Source: Girardinichthys multiradiatus
Taxonomy: Eukaryota > Chordata > Actinopteri > Cyprinodontiformes > Goodeidae
Assembly (NCBI RefSeq): GCF_021462225.1
Contig: NC_061812.1
Span: forward strand, 53,065,848 to 53,129,847
Direction: 5' to 3'
Length of the DNA stretch: 64,000 bases
The translations under genes were made by a program, and so were the position numbers. Positions 43,198 to 55,861 of the stretch are shown here, one piece after another. The notes beneath the pieces were generated by a model. It was not told where the DNA came from. It saw only the letters and a list, made by a program, of their open reading frames with translations, and did not search any database. How positions within the stretch are numbered: the first letter of the stretch is position 1; each line of letters begins with the position of its first letter.

Positions 43198-44467
43198 CAG
43201 GGGTTGGACAATGAAAGTGAAACACCTGTCATTTTAGTGTGGGAGGTTTCATGGCTAAATTGGACCAGCCTGGTAGCCAGTCTTCATTGATTGCACATTG
43301 CACCAGTAAGAGCAGAGTGTGAAGGTTCAATTAGCAGGGTAAGAGCACAGTTTTGCTCAAAATATTGAAATGCACACAACATTATGGGTGACATACCAGA
43401 GTTCAAAAGAGGACAAATTGTTGGTGCACGTCTTGCTGGTGCATCTGTGACCAAGACAGCAAGTCTTTGTGATGTATCAAGAGCCACGGTATCCAGGGTA
43501 ATGTCAGCATACCACCAAGAAGGACGAACCGCATCCAACAGGATTAACTGTGGACGCAAGAGGAAGCTGTTTGAAAGGGATGTTCGGGTGCTAACCCGGA
43601 TTGTATCCAAAAAACATAAAACCACGACTGCCCAGATCACGGCAGAATTAAATGTGCACCTCAACTCTCCTGTTTCCACCAGAACTGTCCGTCAGGAGCT
43701 CCACAGGGTCAATATACACGGCCGGGCTGCTATAGCCAAACCTTGGGTCACTCATGCCAATGCCAAATGTCGGTTTCAATGGTGCAAGGAGCGCAAATCT
43801 TGGGCTGTGGACAATGTGAAACATGTATTGTTCTCTGATGAGTCCACCTTTACTGTTTTCCCCACATCCGACAGAGTTACGGTGTGGAGAAGCCCCAAAG
43901 AAGCGTAGCACCCAGACTGTTGCATGCCCAGAGTGAAGCATGGGGGTGGATCAGTGATGATTTGGGCTGCCATATCATGGCATTCCCTTGGCCCAATACT
44001 TGTGCTAGATGGACGCGTCACTGCCAAGGACTACCGAACCATTCTTGAGGACCATGTGCATCCAATGGTTCAAACATTGTATCCTGAAGGTGGTGCCGTG
44101 TATCAGGATGACAATGCACCAATACACACAGCAAGACTGGTGAAAGATTGGTTTGATGAACATGAAAGTGAAGTTGAACATCTCCCATGGCCTGCACAGT
44201 CACCAGATCTAAATATTATTGAGCCACTTTGGGGTGTTTTGGAGGAGCGAGTCAGGAAACGTTTTCCTCCACCAGTATCACGTAGTGACCTGGCCACTAT
44301 CCTGCAAGAAGAATGACTTAAAATCCCTCTGACCACTGTGCAGGACTTGTATATGTCATTCCCAAGATGAATTGACGCTGTATTGGCTGCAAAAGGAGGC
44401 CCTACACCATACTAATAAATTATTGTGGTCTAAAACCAGGTGTTTCAGTTTCATTGTCCAACCCCTG
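43198..44467 (+). mobile_element. Tc1/mariner DD36E element (Incomer-like), copy B
   Basis: 1270 bp with the same ends as copy A. The left side has TA at 43196-43197; on the right the expected TA is CA, a probable point change. Orientation is opposite to copy A, so the two form a 1.26-kb inverted repeat with a 4.07-kb spacer. Confidence 0.9.
43384..44316 (+). pseudogene. DD36E transposase, copy B, stops
   Basis: The same domain order as copy A: two helix-turn-helix segments, FSDESTF (43838-43858), the same TAG at 43906-43908 followed by five codons and the second part (43924-44316) with YQDDNAPIHTA and SPDLNIIEPLWG. An additional TGA ends the frame at 44316, where copy A has a tryptophan codon, and another stop follows. 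The N-terminal half differs from copy A at only about seven residues. Confidence 0.85.
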
Positions 44468-47400
44468 CAAATGTGGCTGACACATTCTAATGAACCCAAT
44501 TACAGACTGTCCCACAATCAAATCCAATGTAGTAAACTTTATGTCAAACTGTAGGTCATTTTTCCTAATGTGCGTCAGTGAGGATTCTTATCCTATCCTA
44601 ACAAAGGTGAAAACATTAGCATTTATACTTTTATCATTATGGTGTGTGAGTGTGTGTGTGTGTGTGTGTGCGTGCGTGCGTGTGTGTGTATGTGTAAAAG
44701 CTCATCTATAAGTAATGGTAAGCAAGGTTATTCCTAACAAGCTCTTGTGCTACAAGATGACAGTACACTCCTAATATACAGCAGTTAAAATGCCATTTGC
44801 AAGAACTAGGGCTGGTTGCATGGATCAGCCCAGCTAAAGTCTTGCCCCACACATGTACCTCAGAGACTTGTATCTCTGTGCCTTTTGACAGAACCAGAAA
44901 GTTTTACATAGCTGCATGGATTCCTTTAATACTCAATAATCTGAAACGTCACACTCATTTTTTACATAAAAGGGTCATGTTTTTACTTCTACAGCATTTC
45001 TCATAGTAAAGTGACTCTTTGGCATAAGAAGTTGAAAAAGAGGGGGCCCTGTTTTCCCAGTGGAATTTAAACAGAGCTCTGTTTATAGCCAAGACAGGAC
45101 AGACATACATCAGCCTTTCTACGTTTTGCGTTTCCTTCACTGTGGTTGTGCAAGTATCAGTAGTAGAGCTGCAGGGTTTTCAGAACAGTCAGTGTAAAAC
45201 TACAATGTCCCTTTTGATAAAGTTCTTAAGAGGGATCGATCAATGTTTTTAGTCTTGCTCTAATGAAAAATTTGAGCCCCTGCCCTTTGAAGGTGTGTAT
45301 TATTTGGAGGCATCTTGTGAGTCTTTTGAAAACTGTCACTATGTTTTTGGCATTCTATTTTACTCTTTGGCATACATCAGCTCTGAACAATTTTATAGCT
45401 TAATTTCCTGACATCTTCACCGACCTCTCTGTCTAAACCAGAGAGCCAACCAGTTTTCTTTGAATGCTGATGCTGCATTAGCAAGGAGATGATGTCACCC
45501 AATGTTCTCTTTCAATGTGTAATGCCATGAGTGTGCCATCTCAACTTGTTGCTGAAACTCGCAGTCTGCCAGGTGTTAGTCATTTCCTAAATCTCTTCAG
45601 ACATTACCTTTGCTCACTAGTCTTTAAAGCAAGGAGGAAAAATATAGCTTTGGATGTTTTTGAAATGTGGTTCTGAGTCACTGATAAAAAACAGCAGATA
45701 AGTCGGTGCATAAAAGAAAAATGTTCAGCTTAACCTTCTGTTGGCAGGAGGATCATCTGGGTTTCCTAATTTCTGTGATTTCGCCTCCTTGGAGATTTAA
45801 TTCCCCGTAAGAGAAAGCCAAATAACCATAAAATTGGCTTCATGTGTACAGAGTCACAGGAGCTTAGTTACTAGATGGAAAATATGAGTTGTCCTTGTGA
45901 CTGAATTATAAGCCAGTGTAGACTTGTTTCTGACAGCAATCCCCCTCTGTCCGTTACACTTATCTGACCCAAGCTGTCACCTTTGATGAAAGGCCTTGGT
46001 CCAGATGTGTAGGAACAACTAAGGAACCACCAGGTCTCAAGTCTGTCACTGATCACAGTGAAGTGAGTTTAACATAAAGGTGGACTCCCAGGGTGTCAAG
46101 CAAGAAAGAAGCACCTGCTTCAAAATCAGCATTTATAAGCTCAGCTGAAATTCTGGTGGATTTGTTTTTTATAGCTACTGAGACAATGATTGATAATTAT
46201 GGTAATTTGGCCACAATTAAAAGAAACTTTAAAACATTCTGTTGGCAGCAGCATGCTGAGGGGACTGTTTCACCAGGGGTGCTGGCACTGTGCACAAAGT
46301 ACATGGATTATTAAATTCTTCACCTTTATATCAAAGCAAAGTAATGGAAACTTGGGCATAGTTGGATGTTTCAACAGGGAAATTATACCCAAGAGACTTC
46401 AAAACTAGTTTTGGAATAGAATAAGCAGGCTAACATTAACCTCCTGCACCCCCATTGAGAATTAGCCTTTTTTTTTTTGTTAATACTTTAACCATTTTTT
46501 AAATTGAGCTTTGCACAACTCCAAAAATAACTAAAGCAGAGGTAGAAGATCACACAAGGGAAATGGACAGGAATGAATTGATATTGCAAACAACCTGTAA
46601 TTTGTGGAGATATATATATATACACAACATTTTGTAGTAGTTTTCATTGGCTTATATTAAATTATATAACTTAGCATTCTGCTCTTTACAGACTGACATT
46701 GGGAATATAACAAGTTGATATTCGCTGGTTAATTATTTAGGTCACCTGTTCGGTTTGCCAACTTGCAGTCATCTGCTTAACAGACAGATGCCCATAGCTA
46801 GCCAAACGTAGCTTTAAAACAGCTTTATCTTAACAAGGGTGACTGGTGGCCCTTAGTTTCCACAGTGTTCTTCAACACCACAAATAAGGGGCAACACTGT
46901 GCTATTCCAGCAGCTGGAGAAACTATTGTCACTCCTTTGTCACAGTTTGTCTGGCTTCACATTTAAAAAGAAACTAAAAACTATAGGAACAGTTTGATAG
47001 AACTTTTTTGTGGTTTTCAAACTGCGATTTTTCTTTGATGCCTTGAAATACCTTCATACCGGTTACTGGCCCATTACACACTGTGCTATATGCTTTTTGT
47101 TTAATTTATGCCCCTTTTCCATTAGTACCTAATCTATTCAGGTTGGGTCGGATCAGGTCAGTTTAACACTGTTTAATTCATTTACCATTACAATTGAATG
47201 AAAAGAAGAAAGAAAACTAATAAACTGAAACAAAAGAGGGAAAAAAAGAATAAAATTGTAACCAAAATCATGTTAAACAATGATGTTACAGTTCAATGGG
47301 GGTTAAGTGTGAATATGTTTGTTTAAGAACCAAAGTTTGTCTTGAGGAGTTTCGAGTGTCATTAAATTAGTTGAAAACTAATTAGGAATAAACCGTTCAC

Positions 47401-48197
47401 AGTGGAAATCAGAAGGGTAAGTAAAATATTATTGTTATTCTAAAAATAATATCTTAAGAATAGTTTTTCGAATTAGCAATCAATATTTTTTTGGAAAATT
47501 AATTCTTAAACTTATGTTGATTAGCCCTCAGTTACTTGTTGAATGGAGATATCAAGTCCAAATGGCAGTGAAAAACATTTATTCACTCACAACTTGTCAA
47601 GGGAAAGGACGGACAGGACAATGTTGCATTCAGATTAGTGGTTCAGCTAACGCAAAGGAAATGGTTTATTTAACAACCCTTTTAGTTCCACATGTATTTA
47701 TAAATATCAATGCAAATATAAATGTGGCTGGTGACACGTTACGGCCGATCTGTGTTTAAACAGCTATTTGAAATAAAGAATCAATGGTAGATCGCAGCTC
47801 TGGCTTGCTCCAGGCTCAAAGGCCTTTAACATTAGTTTAGCAGATACCAACAAAGCTAAACAATGAAAATGGCAATATTTGGATTTTTTATCCTCAACTA
47901 ATTTTCTCTGCCCAAACACAACCTCTTATATGTACTGTTCTGTGACTTCAGCTGGTCTGGTGAACAAAGAAGCTGTGACAGTTGCTCTCAGTAGCAACTG
48001 GTGGGGAGCTTCTGTTTGGACTGGATGTATGTGTGCAAGGCTACAGCTCCTATGCCACCCTCTCTCAGGGCGGTGGAAGCAAATGCCACTTTACTCAACA
48101 TAATTAGAGACACCCTCTCTTATTTGGGGAATCTTTAGCTTTTTCTCCAGAAGCTCAGAAAGGCTTACACCGGTTACAGCAGACTGTACTTTGGAGA
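44468..48197 (+). other. Intron DNA, microsatellites, nothing coding
   Basis: No exon recognised. It contains a (GT)n tract at 44642-44697, a (TA)n run near 46611-46622 and a dispersed-repeat fragment at 47110-47165 related to 2640-2730. Confidence 0.4.
44642..44697 (+). repeat. (GT)n/(GC)n microsatellite
   Basis: A tract of alternating GT with embedded GCGT units, about 55 bp. Confidence 0.9.
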
Positions 48198-48448
48198 AGT
48201 AAATGGTAAATAGACTGAACTTATATAGCGCTTTTCCAGTCATAACGACCAAAGGGTTTTACACTACAGCCACATTCATCCAATCGCACTCACAAACGTG
48301 CACACATTCATATACCAATACAATAGATCGGTAGGCAACTTGAGGTTAAGTGCCTTGTCCAGGGGCACATCGACGTGTAGCAGGAGAAAGCTGGAATCGG
48401 ACCCACAACTTTAGGATTGCAAGACGACTGTGCTCTAGTAGTCTAACT
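48198..48448 (-). repeat. tRNA-derived SINE
   Basis: The minus-strand head reads GGCTGAGTTAGACTACTAGA and later GTGGGTCCGATTCCAGC, resembling A- and B-boxes of a tRNA-type pol III promoter. The body ends at the left with AGCGCTATATAAGTTCAGTC and ACCATTT. A fragment of the same type lies at 16180. Confidence 0.6.
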
Positions 48449-48654
48449 CAGCCAGCAAAGTCCGACATCCATGCAGCACCAGAGTTTGTACACCTCTTGA
48501 CCTGATGGGTTTCCAGCTGTGACTCCTCCTTCCTGGGAGCTTTTCATGAAAATGGGTTAATGCTGTGCATTGTGAGATTCTGAGTTTTTACTAGCTTGTG
48601 TAGTTTAGTGGTTGTTCTCAATCCATGACTGGGCCCAACAGTCACATGTAATAT

Positions 48655-48720
48655 TCAGAATAAGCTTTATTGCCAAGTTTGTACAGACAAACAAGGAATT
48701 TGACTCCGGAACACTATGCT
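48655..48720 (-). repeat. LINE 3' tail fragment
   Basis: AGAATAAGCTTTATTGCCAA followed by GTTTGTACAGACAAACAAGG matches the 3' end style at 27196-27245 (ATCAGCTTTATTTGCCATG), so it is a very short Rex1/CR1-like insertion. Confidence 0.6.
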
Positions 48721-49273
48721 TGTGAGGATTATTTTTTATTAATTTGTTTTGTATAAACGTTCTAATATTCTAATTCTAATGTTAAATTTTGTTTTTGTTA
48801 GCTGTAATCATAATTAACAGAAAACAAGACCTGAGTACATTAGTCTCTGTGGAATTAATCGATGTTTCATTTAGTGAGTTGAGTTACTGAAACACATGAA
48901 CCTTTCAATAATACACAAATATATTGAATATGATTGCATATGTGCTTCATGAAAGTGGCAAACAAAATGTACAAGTTGACTCCCACAATAAGTGCCATTT
49001 TGTTTGTTTGATTGACACAAATTACAGATATTACTATTTAAAATTTTGGAAACTCTTCCTTTCATTCTCAATTATTCCTACAGTTAGACACTTATTACAT
49101 TTTTACTGTCTGCTTTTTACATTAACTGACTCCACTGTGTATGTGCCAGTAGGTCTCAGCTCATAAGCAGCTTGGCACCTTTTACTGTCTAGAGCACAGC
49201 CATGTGAGAAATACGTGAAACAGTTGCTGTTTGTCCCCTGAACCAAGTGCACCACGAAAGGCCATGACTAACA
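48721..49273 (+). other. Intron DNA, nothing recognised
   Basis: AT-rich, no gene or element recognised. Confidence 0.4.
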
Positions 49274-49275
49274 TA

Positions 49276-50457
49276 CACTCACCGGCCACTTTATTAGGTA
49301 CACCTTGCTAGTACCGTGTTGGACCCCCTTTCGCCTTCAGAACTGCCCTAATCCTTGGTGGCATAGATTCAACAAGGTACTGGAAACATTCCTCAGAGAG
49401 TTTGGTCCATATTGACATGATAGCATCACACAGATGCTGCAGATTTGTTGGCTGCATCCATGATGTGAATCTCCTGTTCCACCACATCCCAAAGCTCCTG
49501 TATTGGATTGAGATCTGGTGACTGTGAAGGTCATTTGAGTCCAGTGAACTCATTGTCATGTTCAATTCGTGCTTTATGACATGGTGCGTTATCCTGCTGG
49601 ACGTAACCATCAGAAGATGGGTACACTGTGGTCATAAAGGGATGGACATGGTCAGCAACAATACTCAGGTAGGCTGTGGTGTTGACATGATGCTCAATTA
49701 GTACTAAGGGGCCCAAAGTGTGCCTAGAAAATATCCCCCACACCATTACACCACCACCACCAGCCTGAACCGTTGATACAAGGCAGGATGGATCCATGCT
49801 TTCATGTTGATGCCAAATTCTGACCCGACCATCAGAATGTCGCAGCAGAAATCAAGACTCATCAGACCAGGCAACATTTTTCCAATCTTCTATTGTCCAA
49901 TTTTGGTGAGTCTGTGTGAATTATAGCCTCAGTTTCCTGTTCTTAGCTGACAGGAGTGGCACCTGGTGTGGTCTTCTGCTGCTGTAGCTCATCCACCTCA
50001 AGGTTCGACATGTTGTGCGTTCAGAGATGCTCTTCTGCATGCCTTGGTTGTAACAAGTGGTTATTTGAGTTACTGCTGCCTTTCTATCAGCTCCAACCAG
50101 TCTGGCCATTTTCCTCTGGCATCAACAAGGCATTTATGCCCACAGAACTGGATCACTGGATATTTTCTCCTTTTTGGACCATTCTCTGTAAACCCTAGAG
50201 ATGGTTGTGCGTTAAAATCCCAGTAGATCAGCAGTTTCTGAAATACTCAGACCAGCCCGTCTGGCACCAACAACCATGCCACGTTCAAAGTCACTTAAAT
50301 CATCTTTTTTCCGCTTTCTGATGCTTGATTTGAACTGCAGCAGATCATCTTGACCACGTCTACAGGCCTAAATGCATTGAGGTGCTGCCATGTGATTGGC
50401 TGATTAGAAATTAACGAGCAGTTGGACAGGTGTACCTCATAAATTGGCCGGTGAGTG
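49276..50457 (-). mobile_element. Tc1-like transposon, full length, decayed
   Basis: 1182 bp with ends CACTCACCGGCCACTTTATT (left) and CACTCACCGGCCAATTTATG (right, reverse-complemented), each continuing (A)GGTACACC. TA flanks at 49274-49275 and 50458-50459. Confidence 0.9.
49308..50109 (-). pseudogene. Tc1-like transposase remnant, active site lost
   Basis: Pieces on the minus strand: an N-terminal part (MARLVGADRKAAVTQIT, TLRWMSYSSRRPHQVPLL), a middle part (GGGGVMVWGIFSRHTLGPLV, YVQQDNAPCHKARI with the second Asp), and the end (VESMPPRIRAVLKAKGGPTR). Around 49515-49535 a TGA replaces a tryptophan-type codon, and the third catalytic residue position reads Gln (SPDLNPIQ) with only 30 residues between it and the Asp, which implies a small deletion. 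It cannot be active. Confidence 0.8.
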
Positions 50458-50459
50458 TA

Positions 50460-51380
50460 TGACTGTTTGTTCATACAGCTTTGCAGCTTCTTGTTTTGTA
50501 AAAAGATATTTATAATAATCTAATCGCAAGGAGAGAAGCTTCAAGGCTGTTTTCAGATGTTTATGTCAATAAAAATCTTCTCAGAGGAAAATACCATTGT
50601 TTATGCATGAGCTACATGTATTTAAATCTCCAATCAATTTGTAGATTTTCAAAAGAAACCAAATTCTATAGTAAATATTGAATCAGTTTTAGGCTTGTTT
50701 CCTAAGGAGCCACAGTTTAATTATTGAACTGAGCTGCACAGTGTGCCTAGCTGGAAGATGACTGTCTGGGAGCCGTTCTGCTTCTTTTTAGCAAGAAAGA
50801 ACTTGAATATAAATACATTTTTATTTAAGGGGATACATTTACAATATATTGTATAATCTATGGATTAAATCAAAAGAAATTGACCACTGAGGTCAAACAA
50901 AACCTTTTGCATGTTTTTTCATTTGAAAAGCGAATATATATTTTGGTTGTTTTTGACCCAAAATCTACATGTATTGTTTTTTTTTACAGCATCTGTCATT
51001 TTACTTTTCAAGTTGCCAACAATATGTTAGTTGTAGCTATAACTTAAAGTTCTCAGATGTATATAGAATAACACAACTCACACAAGTATTTAATCAACTT
51101 CCTAAAACATTTGAGAAATGTAGGTAAAAGAACATTATCTGGGAATCGCAAGCAAAAGCTATTTAAATTTTTTTTTAAACTATTTTCTGTTCATTTGTTG
51201 ACCAGTTTTTAGTTGCTAGACATTATGATTTTTCCGTGGTTTTCTTTAGTAACAGCAATAACAATTGATTGCTTTAACCAATTTAATACAGCAGCTCATA
51301 ATAAATGCAGCAGAATGTAAGAGTTAATAAAAAATATCACTTTAACAAACATTTATCAGTAATCTACAAAGTGTGTAGCA
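50460..51380 (+). other. Intron DNA, nothing recognised
   Basis: AT-rich, no gene or named repeat. Confidence 0.4.
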
Positions 51381-51382
51381 TA

Positions 51383-52992
51383 CAGGTCCTTCTCAAAATA
51401 TTAGCATATTGTGATAAAGTTCATTATTTTCCATAATATCATGATGAAAATTTAACATTCATATATTTTAGATTCATTGCACACTAACTGAAATATTTCA
51501 GGTCTTTTATTGTCTTAATACGAATGATTTTGGCATACAGCTCATGAAAACCCAAAATTCCTATCTCACAAAATTAGCATATTTCATCCGACCAATAAAA
51601 GAAAAGTGTTTTTAATACAAAAAACGTCAACCTTCAAATAATCATGTACAGTTATGCACTCAATACTTGGTCGGGAATCCTTTGGCAGAAATGACTGCTT
51701 CAATGCGGCGTGGCATGGAGGCAATCAGCCTGTGGCACTGCTGAGGTCTTATGGAGGCCCAGGATGCTTCGATAGCGGCCTTTAGCTTATCCAGAGTGTT
51801 GGGTCTTGAGTCTCTCAACGTTCTCTTCACAATATCCCACAGTTTCTCTATGGGGTTCAGGTCAGGAGAGTTGGCAGGCCAATTGAGCACAGTGATACCA
51901 TGGTCAGTAAACCATTTACCAGTGGTTTTGGCACTGTGAGCAGGTGCCAGGTCGTGCTGAAAAATGAAATCTTCATCTCCATAAAGCTTTTCAGCAGATG
52001 GAAGCATGAAGTGCTCCAAAATCTCCTGATAGCTAGCTGCATTGACCCTGCCCTTGATAAAACACAGTGGACCAACACCAGCAGCTGACACGGCACCCCA
52101 GACCATCACTGACTGTGGGTACTTGACACCGGACTTCTGGCATTTTGGCATTTCCTTCTCCCCAGTCTTCCTCCAGACTCTGGCACCTTGATTTCCGAAT
52201 GACATGCAGAATTTGCTTTCATCCAAAAAAAGTACTTTGGACTACTGAGCAACAGTCCAGTGCTGCTTTTCTGTAGCCCAGGTCAGGCGCTTCTGCCGCT
52301 GTTTCTGGTTCAAAAGTAGCTTGACCTGGGGAATGCGGCACCTGTAGCCCATTTCCTGCACACGCCTGTGCACGGTGGCTCTGGATGTTTCTACTCCAGA
52401 CTCAGTCCACTGCTTCCGCAGGTCCCCCAAGGTCTGGAATCAGCCCTTCTCCACGATCTTCCTCAGGGTCCGGTCACCTCTTCTCGTTGTGCAGCGTTTT
52501 CTGCCACACTTTTTCCTTCCCACAGACTTCCCACTGAGGTGCCTTGATACAGCACTCTGGGAACAGCCTATTCGTTCAGAAATGTCTTTCTGTGTCTTAC
52601 CCTCTTGCTTGAGGGTGTCAATAGTGGCCTTCTGGACAGCAGTCAGGTCGGCAGTCTTACTCATGATTGGGGTTTTGAGTGATGAACCAGGCTGGGAGTT
52701 TTAAAGGCCTCAGGAATCTTTTGCAGGTGTTTAGAGTTAACTCGTTGATTCAGATGATTAGGTTCATAGCTCGTTTAGAGACCCTTTTAATGATATGCTA
52801 ATATTGTGAGATAGGAATTTTGGGTTTTCATGAGCTGTATGCCAAAATCATCCGTATTAAGACAATAAAAGACCTGAAATATTTCAGTTAGTGTGCAATG
52901 AATCTAAAATATATGAATGTTAAATTTTCATCATTACATTATGGAAAATAATGAACTTTATCACAATATGCTAATATTTTGAGAAGGACCTG
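51383..52992 (-). mobile_element. Tc1-like transposon with about 200-bp inverted ends
   Basis: 1610 bp, TA on both sides (51381-51382 and 52993-52994). The ends, CAGGTCCTTCTCAAAATATT and its complement, stay nearly identical for about 200 bp (51383-51583 against 52792-52992), so this is a long-TIR type. The near identity of the arms points to a fairly recent insertion. Confidence 0.92.
51660..52664 (-). pseudogene. Tc1-like DD34E transposase, two in-frame stops
   Basis: Three colinear pieces in one frame. 52440-52664 has the first helix-turn-helix (KQEGKTQKDISERIGCSQSA) and a basic GRKRC stretch. 52242-52430 has the second DNA-binding part. 51660-52226 has the catalytic core: LDESKF (first Asp), VMVWGAVSAAGVG, FQHDLAPAHSA (second Asp) and SPDLNPIEKLWD (Glu, 34 residues after the Asp). 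TGA at 52440-52442 and TAG at 52242-52244 are the only breaks seen. It ends AKGFPTKY. Confidence 0.88.
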
Positions 52993-52994
52993 TA

Positions 52995-53514
52995 TATGCA
53001 CACACATACTGACATATACCAGTTTATCTGCTGAGAGAACATTGGCTCTCAAAAAAAGTAGCGGTGGGTCATCTTCACCGAAACACAATGTTTGAGCCCT
53101 TACTGTGGCCGTAGTTCCCCTGTAGTGCGAGCAGAGCTAGCCGAGAACTAGCTTACAATGAGCACAATCATTTATACTGTCTGGGCGTTACGGAGCTATC
53201 CGAGAAATACATCGACGGGGAAATGGGGACCATTGGAACTACGTTGCGATCTAGTGGTGGGCGATTATGTATTCACCTGTGCACCCGTCGTGTCTGTGCG
53301 TCGGGCTGGAAGTGATACAGAGAGCAGACAATTGTAGAGGCATGTCCATGTAGCGGCAGAAATGGTGTGAAAATAACCTAAACAAAAATATCTAATTGTT
53401 TGTTTCATAAAAGTCAGTGTATATATCTGTTTTATATAGGAAAGGTAAACATTAATAACTTCTGTTGTGATCTACATTATTTAGAAAATAAATTGATATA
53501 ATAATGGACTGTCT
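52995..53514 (+). other. Intron DNA, nothing recognised
   Basis: 53040-53340 is CpG-richer than its surroundings (for example CGGGCTGGAAGTG, CCCGTCGTG) but has no frame or splice structure that I can support. Confidence 0.35.
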
Positions 53515-53600
53515 TAAGGGGTACGGAGGGGTGGTTGAAGTGGCGGGGCACCCCTCCAACAGTGCTACCAATTGCGCCACCTTGCAGCCCCATCTATAAG
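53515..53600 (-). repeat. SINE head fragment
   Basis: The minus strand reads GGGGCTGCAAGGTGGCGCAA then TTGGTAGCACTGTTG, matching a tRNA-derived SINE head with an A-box-like TGGCGCAATTGG. Confidence 0.5.
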
Positions 53601-53699
53601 AATTTAAAAAAAGAAAAAACTGAAATTTGGCATGTGCATATGTATCAAACCTGAAAGCCCCTGAAATGTTCTGATGCGACCACCGGTGCGCAATGGAAG

Positions 53700-54490
53700 T
53701 GTGACATAATGTGTTAGTTTAAACACATTTTTTCTGAAAGGGACCAGGCTGCAACACCGCTAAGCAGGAAGCATCACACCATGAAGACCAAGGACCTCTC
53801 CAAACAAGTCAGGGACAAAGTTGTCCCTAGAAACACAAGTCAGGGTGGGGCTATAAAAAAATCCAAAACTTTGATCTTCCCCCCGGAGCACTAACAAATC
53901 CTTCAAATGGAAAGCACATGGTACCACAACAAACCTGCCAAGAGCGGGCCGCCCACCAAAACGCACAGACTGGGAAATAAGAACAGTAATCAGAGAGGCG
54001 GCACAGAGACCAAAGATAACCCGGAAGGAGTCACTGCTTTGCGACTCTTTCCGGGTTCACCTTCCATCAGGACAGTGACCCGAAGCATACTGCTAAAGGA
54101 ACAATCGAGTGGTTTAAGGGGGAAACATTAATATGTGTCGGAATGGCCTAGTCAAAGTCCAGACCTCAATCAAATTCAGGATCTGTGGTTAGACTTGAAG
54201 ATTGCTGCTCACAAGTGAAAACCATCCAACATGAAGTAGCTGAGCAGTTTTGCCTTGCAAAATGGGCAAATATCTCAGTGGCAACATGTGTCAAACTCGT
54301 AGAGACTTATCCAAAACCGCCGGCAGCTGTAATTGCTGCAATAGGTGGTTCTACAAAGTACTGACTTTGGGTGGGTGAACAGTCAGGCACGCTAAGGTTT
54401 TCTGTTATTTTGTCCTATTTGTTGTTTGCTTACCCAAAAAATACATATTTAATGTTGTAGGCATGTTCTGTAAATAAAATGTTGCAAACT
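53700..54490 (+). mobile_element. Tc1-like transposon, internally deleted
   Basis: Starts like a Tc1 transposase N-terminus on the + strand (ATGAAGACCAAGGACCTCTC, then AAACAAGTCAGGGACAAAG) and continues to CAAAGATAACCCGGAAGGAG. It then jumps, near 54030-54050, to the DDE region end (CATCAGGACAGTGACCCGAA, CCTAGTCAAAGTCCAGACC) and the C-terminus. Roughly 500 bp of the transposase centre is missing. Ends were not resolved. Confidence 0.7.
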
Positions 54491-55861
54491 CTTAAACAAT
54501 CTGTCATCTGTTTTTCTTTTCCCAAGTGGTAATTATTCATGTCGGACAAGCTGACAGATTTGTATGTACAAACAGGCTGTCAGGGGCTGATATTTTAGGA
54601 TGAGCATTTATAATATATTGGTTTCCCTAATAATGAGAAGCGATGTGATTTAAAAATTATTTATTGTGATGATCAACTCTAACTTATATTGTGTTTCCGT
54701 TCCCAAAAACTCACAGTATGTGTGTGATTTTTATATTTAAAGTTTGAACTTTTTTTTCAACTCTTGGTTCAATCAATAAATATCAGCAAACATGAAAATA
54801 TAGATGAAGGCAATTATTATGGGCTGTTTAGCAGCAATTGTAATGAAGTAATCTATCTGAAATCTGATTAGTGGTATTCTTAGAGTAATATTTGTGCTTG
54901 TTGGGCTCAGGCAATAACAGATGCATTGCCAAAAAGACTGTGATCAGTTTTGGTAGAGGGAAATTAGAAAGGATCTTAAAATGAGACAATAATGTTGGAT
55001 TACTTCCACAGGTTGCTCTGAGATAACTTGTTCCCTTTACAAGTATTGCTTATAGGAGCTGGACCTTCTTGTTTTGCAAGTCTTTGAAACTCATTCTGTT
55101 GGTTGCTGCTAGCTGTTTGAACAGTTAGATGCCCCAAATGGTCATGGTTCCTGTATTTTTATTGCGCTTATTCAGAAAAGTAAATGCATGTTTCATAAGG
55201 TGTGAAATGACTTCCTGCAGCAATGTAATGTCTGCTCATAGATACAACAGATTTACATTTGCTTAAGTTAGATGGTGCATTCAGGTAGTGAGATGGTGCA
55301 CCTGACTCTGAGTGTGTGAGGCTGGGTAATATGATGCCAACCTGAAAGCTCATTCAGCTAAGCTCTCCAGCAAACCCCGAACCTTCTGCTCCCCTTTCTG
55401 TTTCCCCTCAGTCATAGGAAAGGGCTGAAGTTACAGTCTACACTCTGGAGGAAAGAAAAGAAATATAAAAAAAGTGTTCAAGAAGAACCCAGTCCACAGA
55501 TGGTATTTGTCTAAACATGTTTAAATGCTAGTGCAGGGAACTTATTTAGTTTTAAATATTCCATCAGTGATAACTGTGACATTTTACTTGTTGTGCTTGT
55601 GTCTGCAGATATTTGTACTTTCCAAGATTTATATCGGCCTTTAAGCAGCTGCATTGTGTTTAACAACAGAAGCAAAAAAATGACTACATGTGGGATAATT
55701 ACAGTCAGCAGAGGACAGAAGATCGCCACTATGAGTTTAGAAAATGTTACAACCCTTAAACTTCACAGGCATTTTTTCTTCGATGTTTATTGATGTATTG
55801 TAATATTATGTTATTTTCTTTGTGATTCCCATGTCTGTTGGTTTTTTTTCCTGATCCTCAG
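54491..55861 (+). other. Intron DNA up to exon 2
   Basis: AT-rich; no repeat recognised. It ends in the pyrimidine-rich acceptor before exon 2. Confidence 0.4.

Larger units (their letters stand above)
32427..55861 (+). other. Intron 1 of the sulfotransferase-like gene
   Basis: Donor GTGAGC at 32427 and acceptor TTTTTTTTCCTGATCCTCAG ending at 55861, with a good pyrimidine tract. The phase is 1, and the joined codon is complete. At 23.4 kb it holds two inverted DD36E elements, two other full-length Tc1-like elements, Tc1 and hAT remnants, a MITE and SINEs. CHST11 genes are known for a long first intron. The junction is inferred, not shown by transcript data. Confidence 0.6.
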
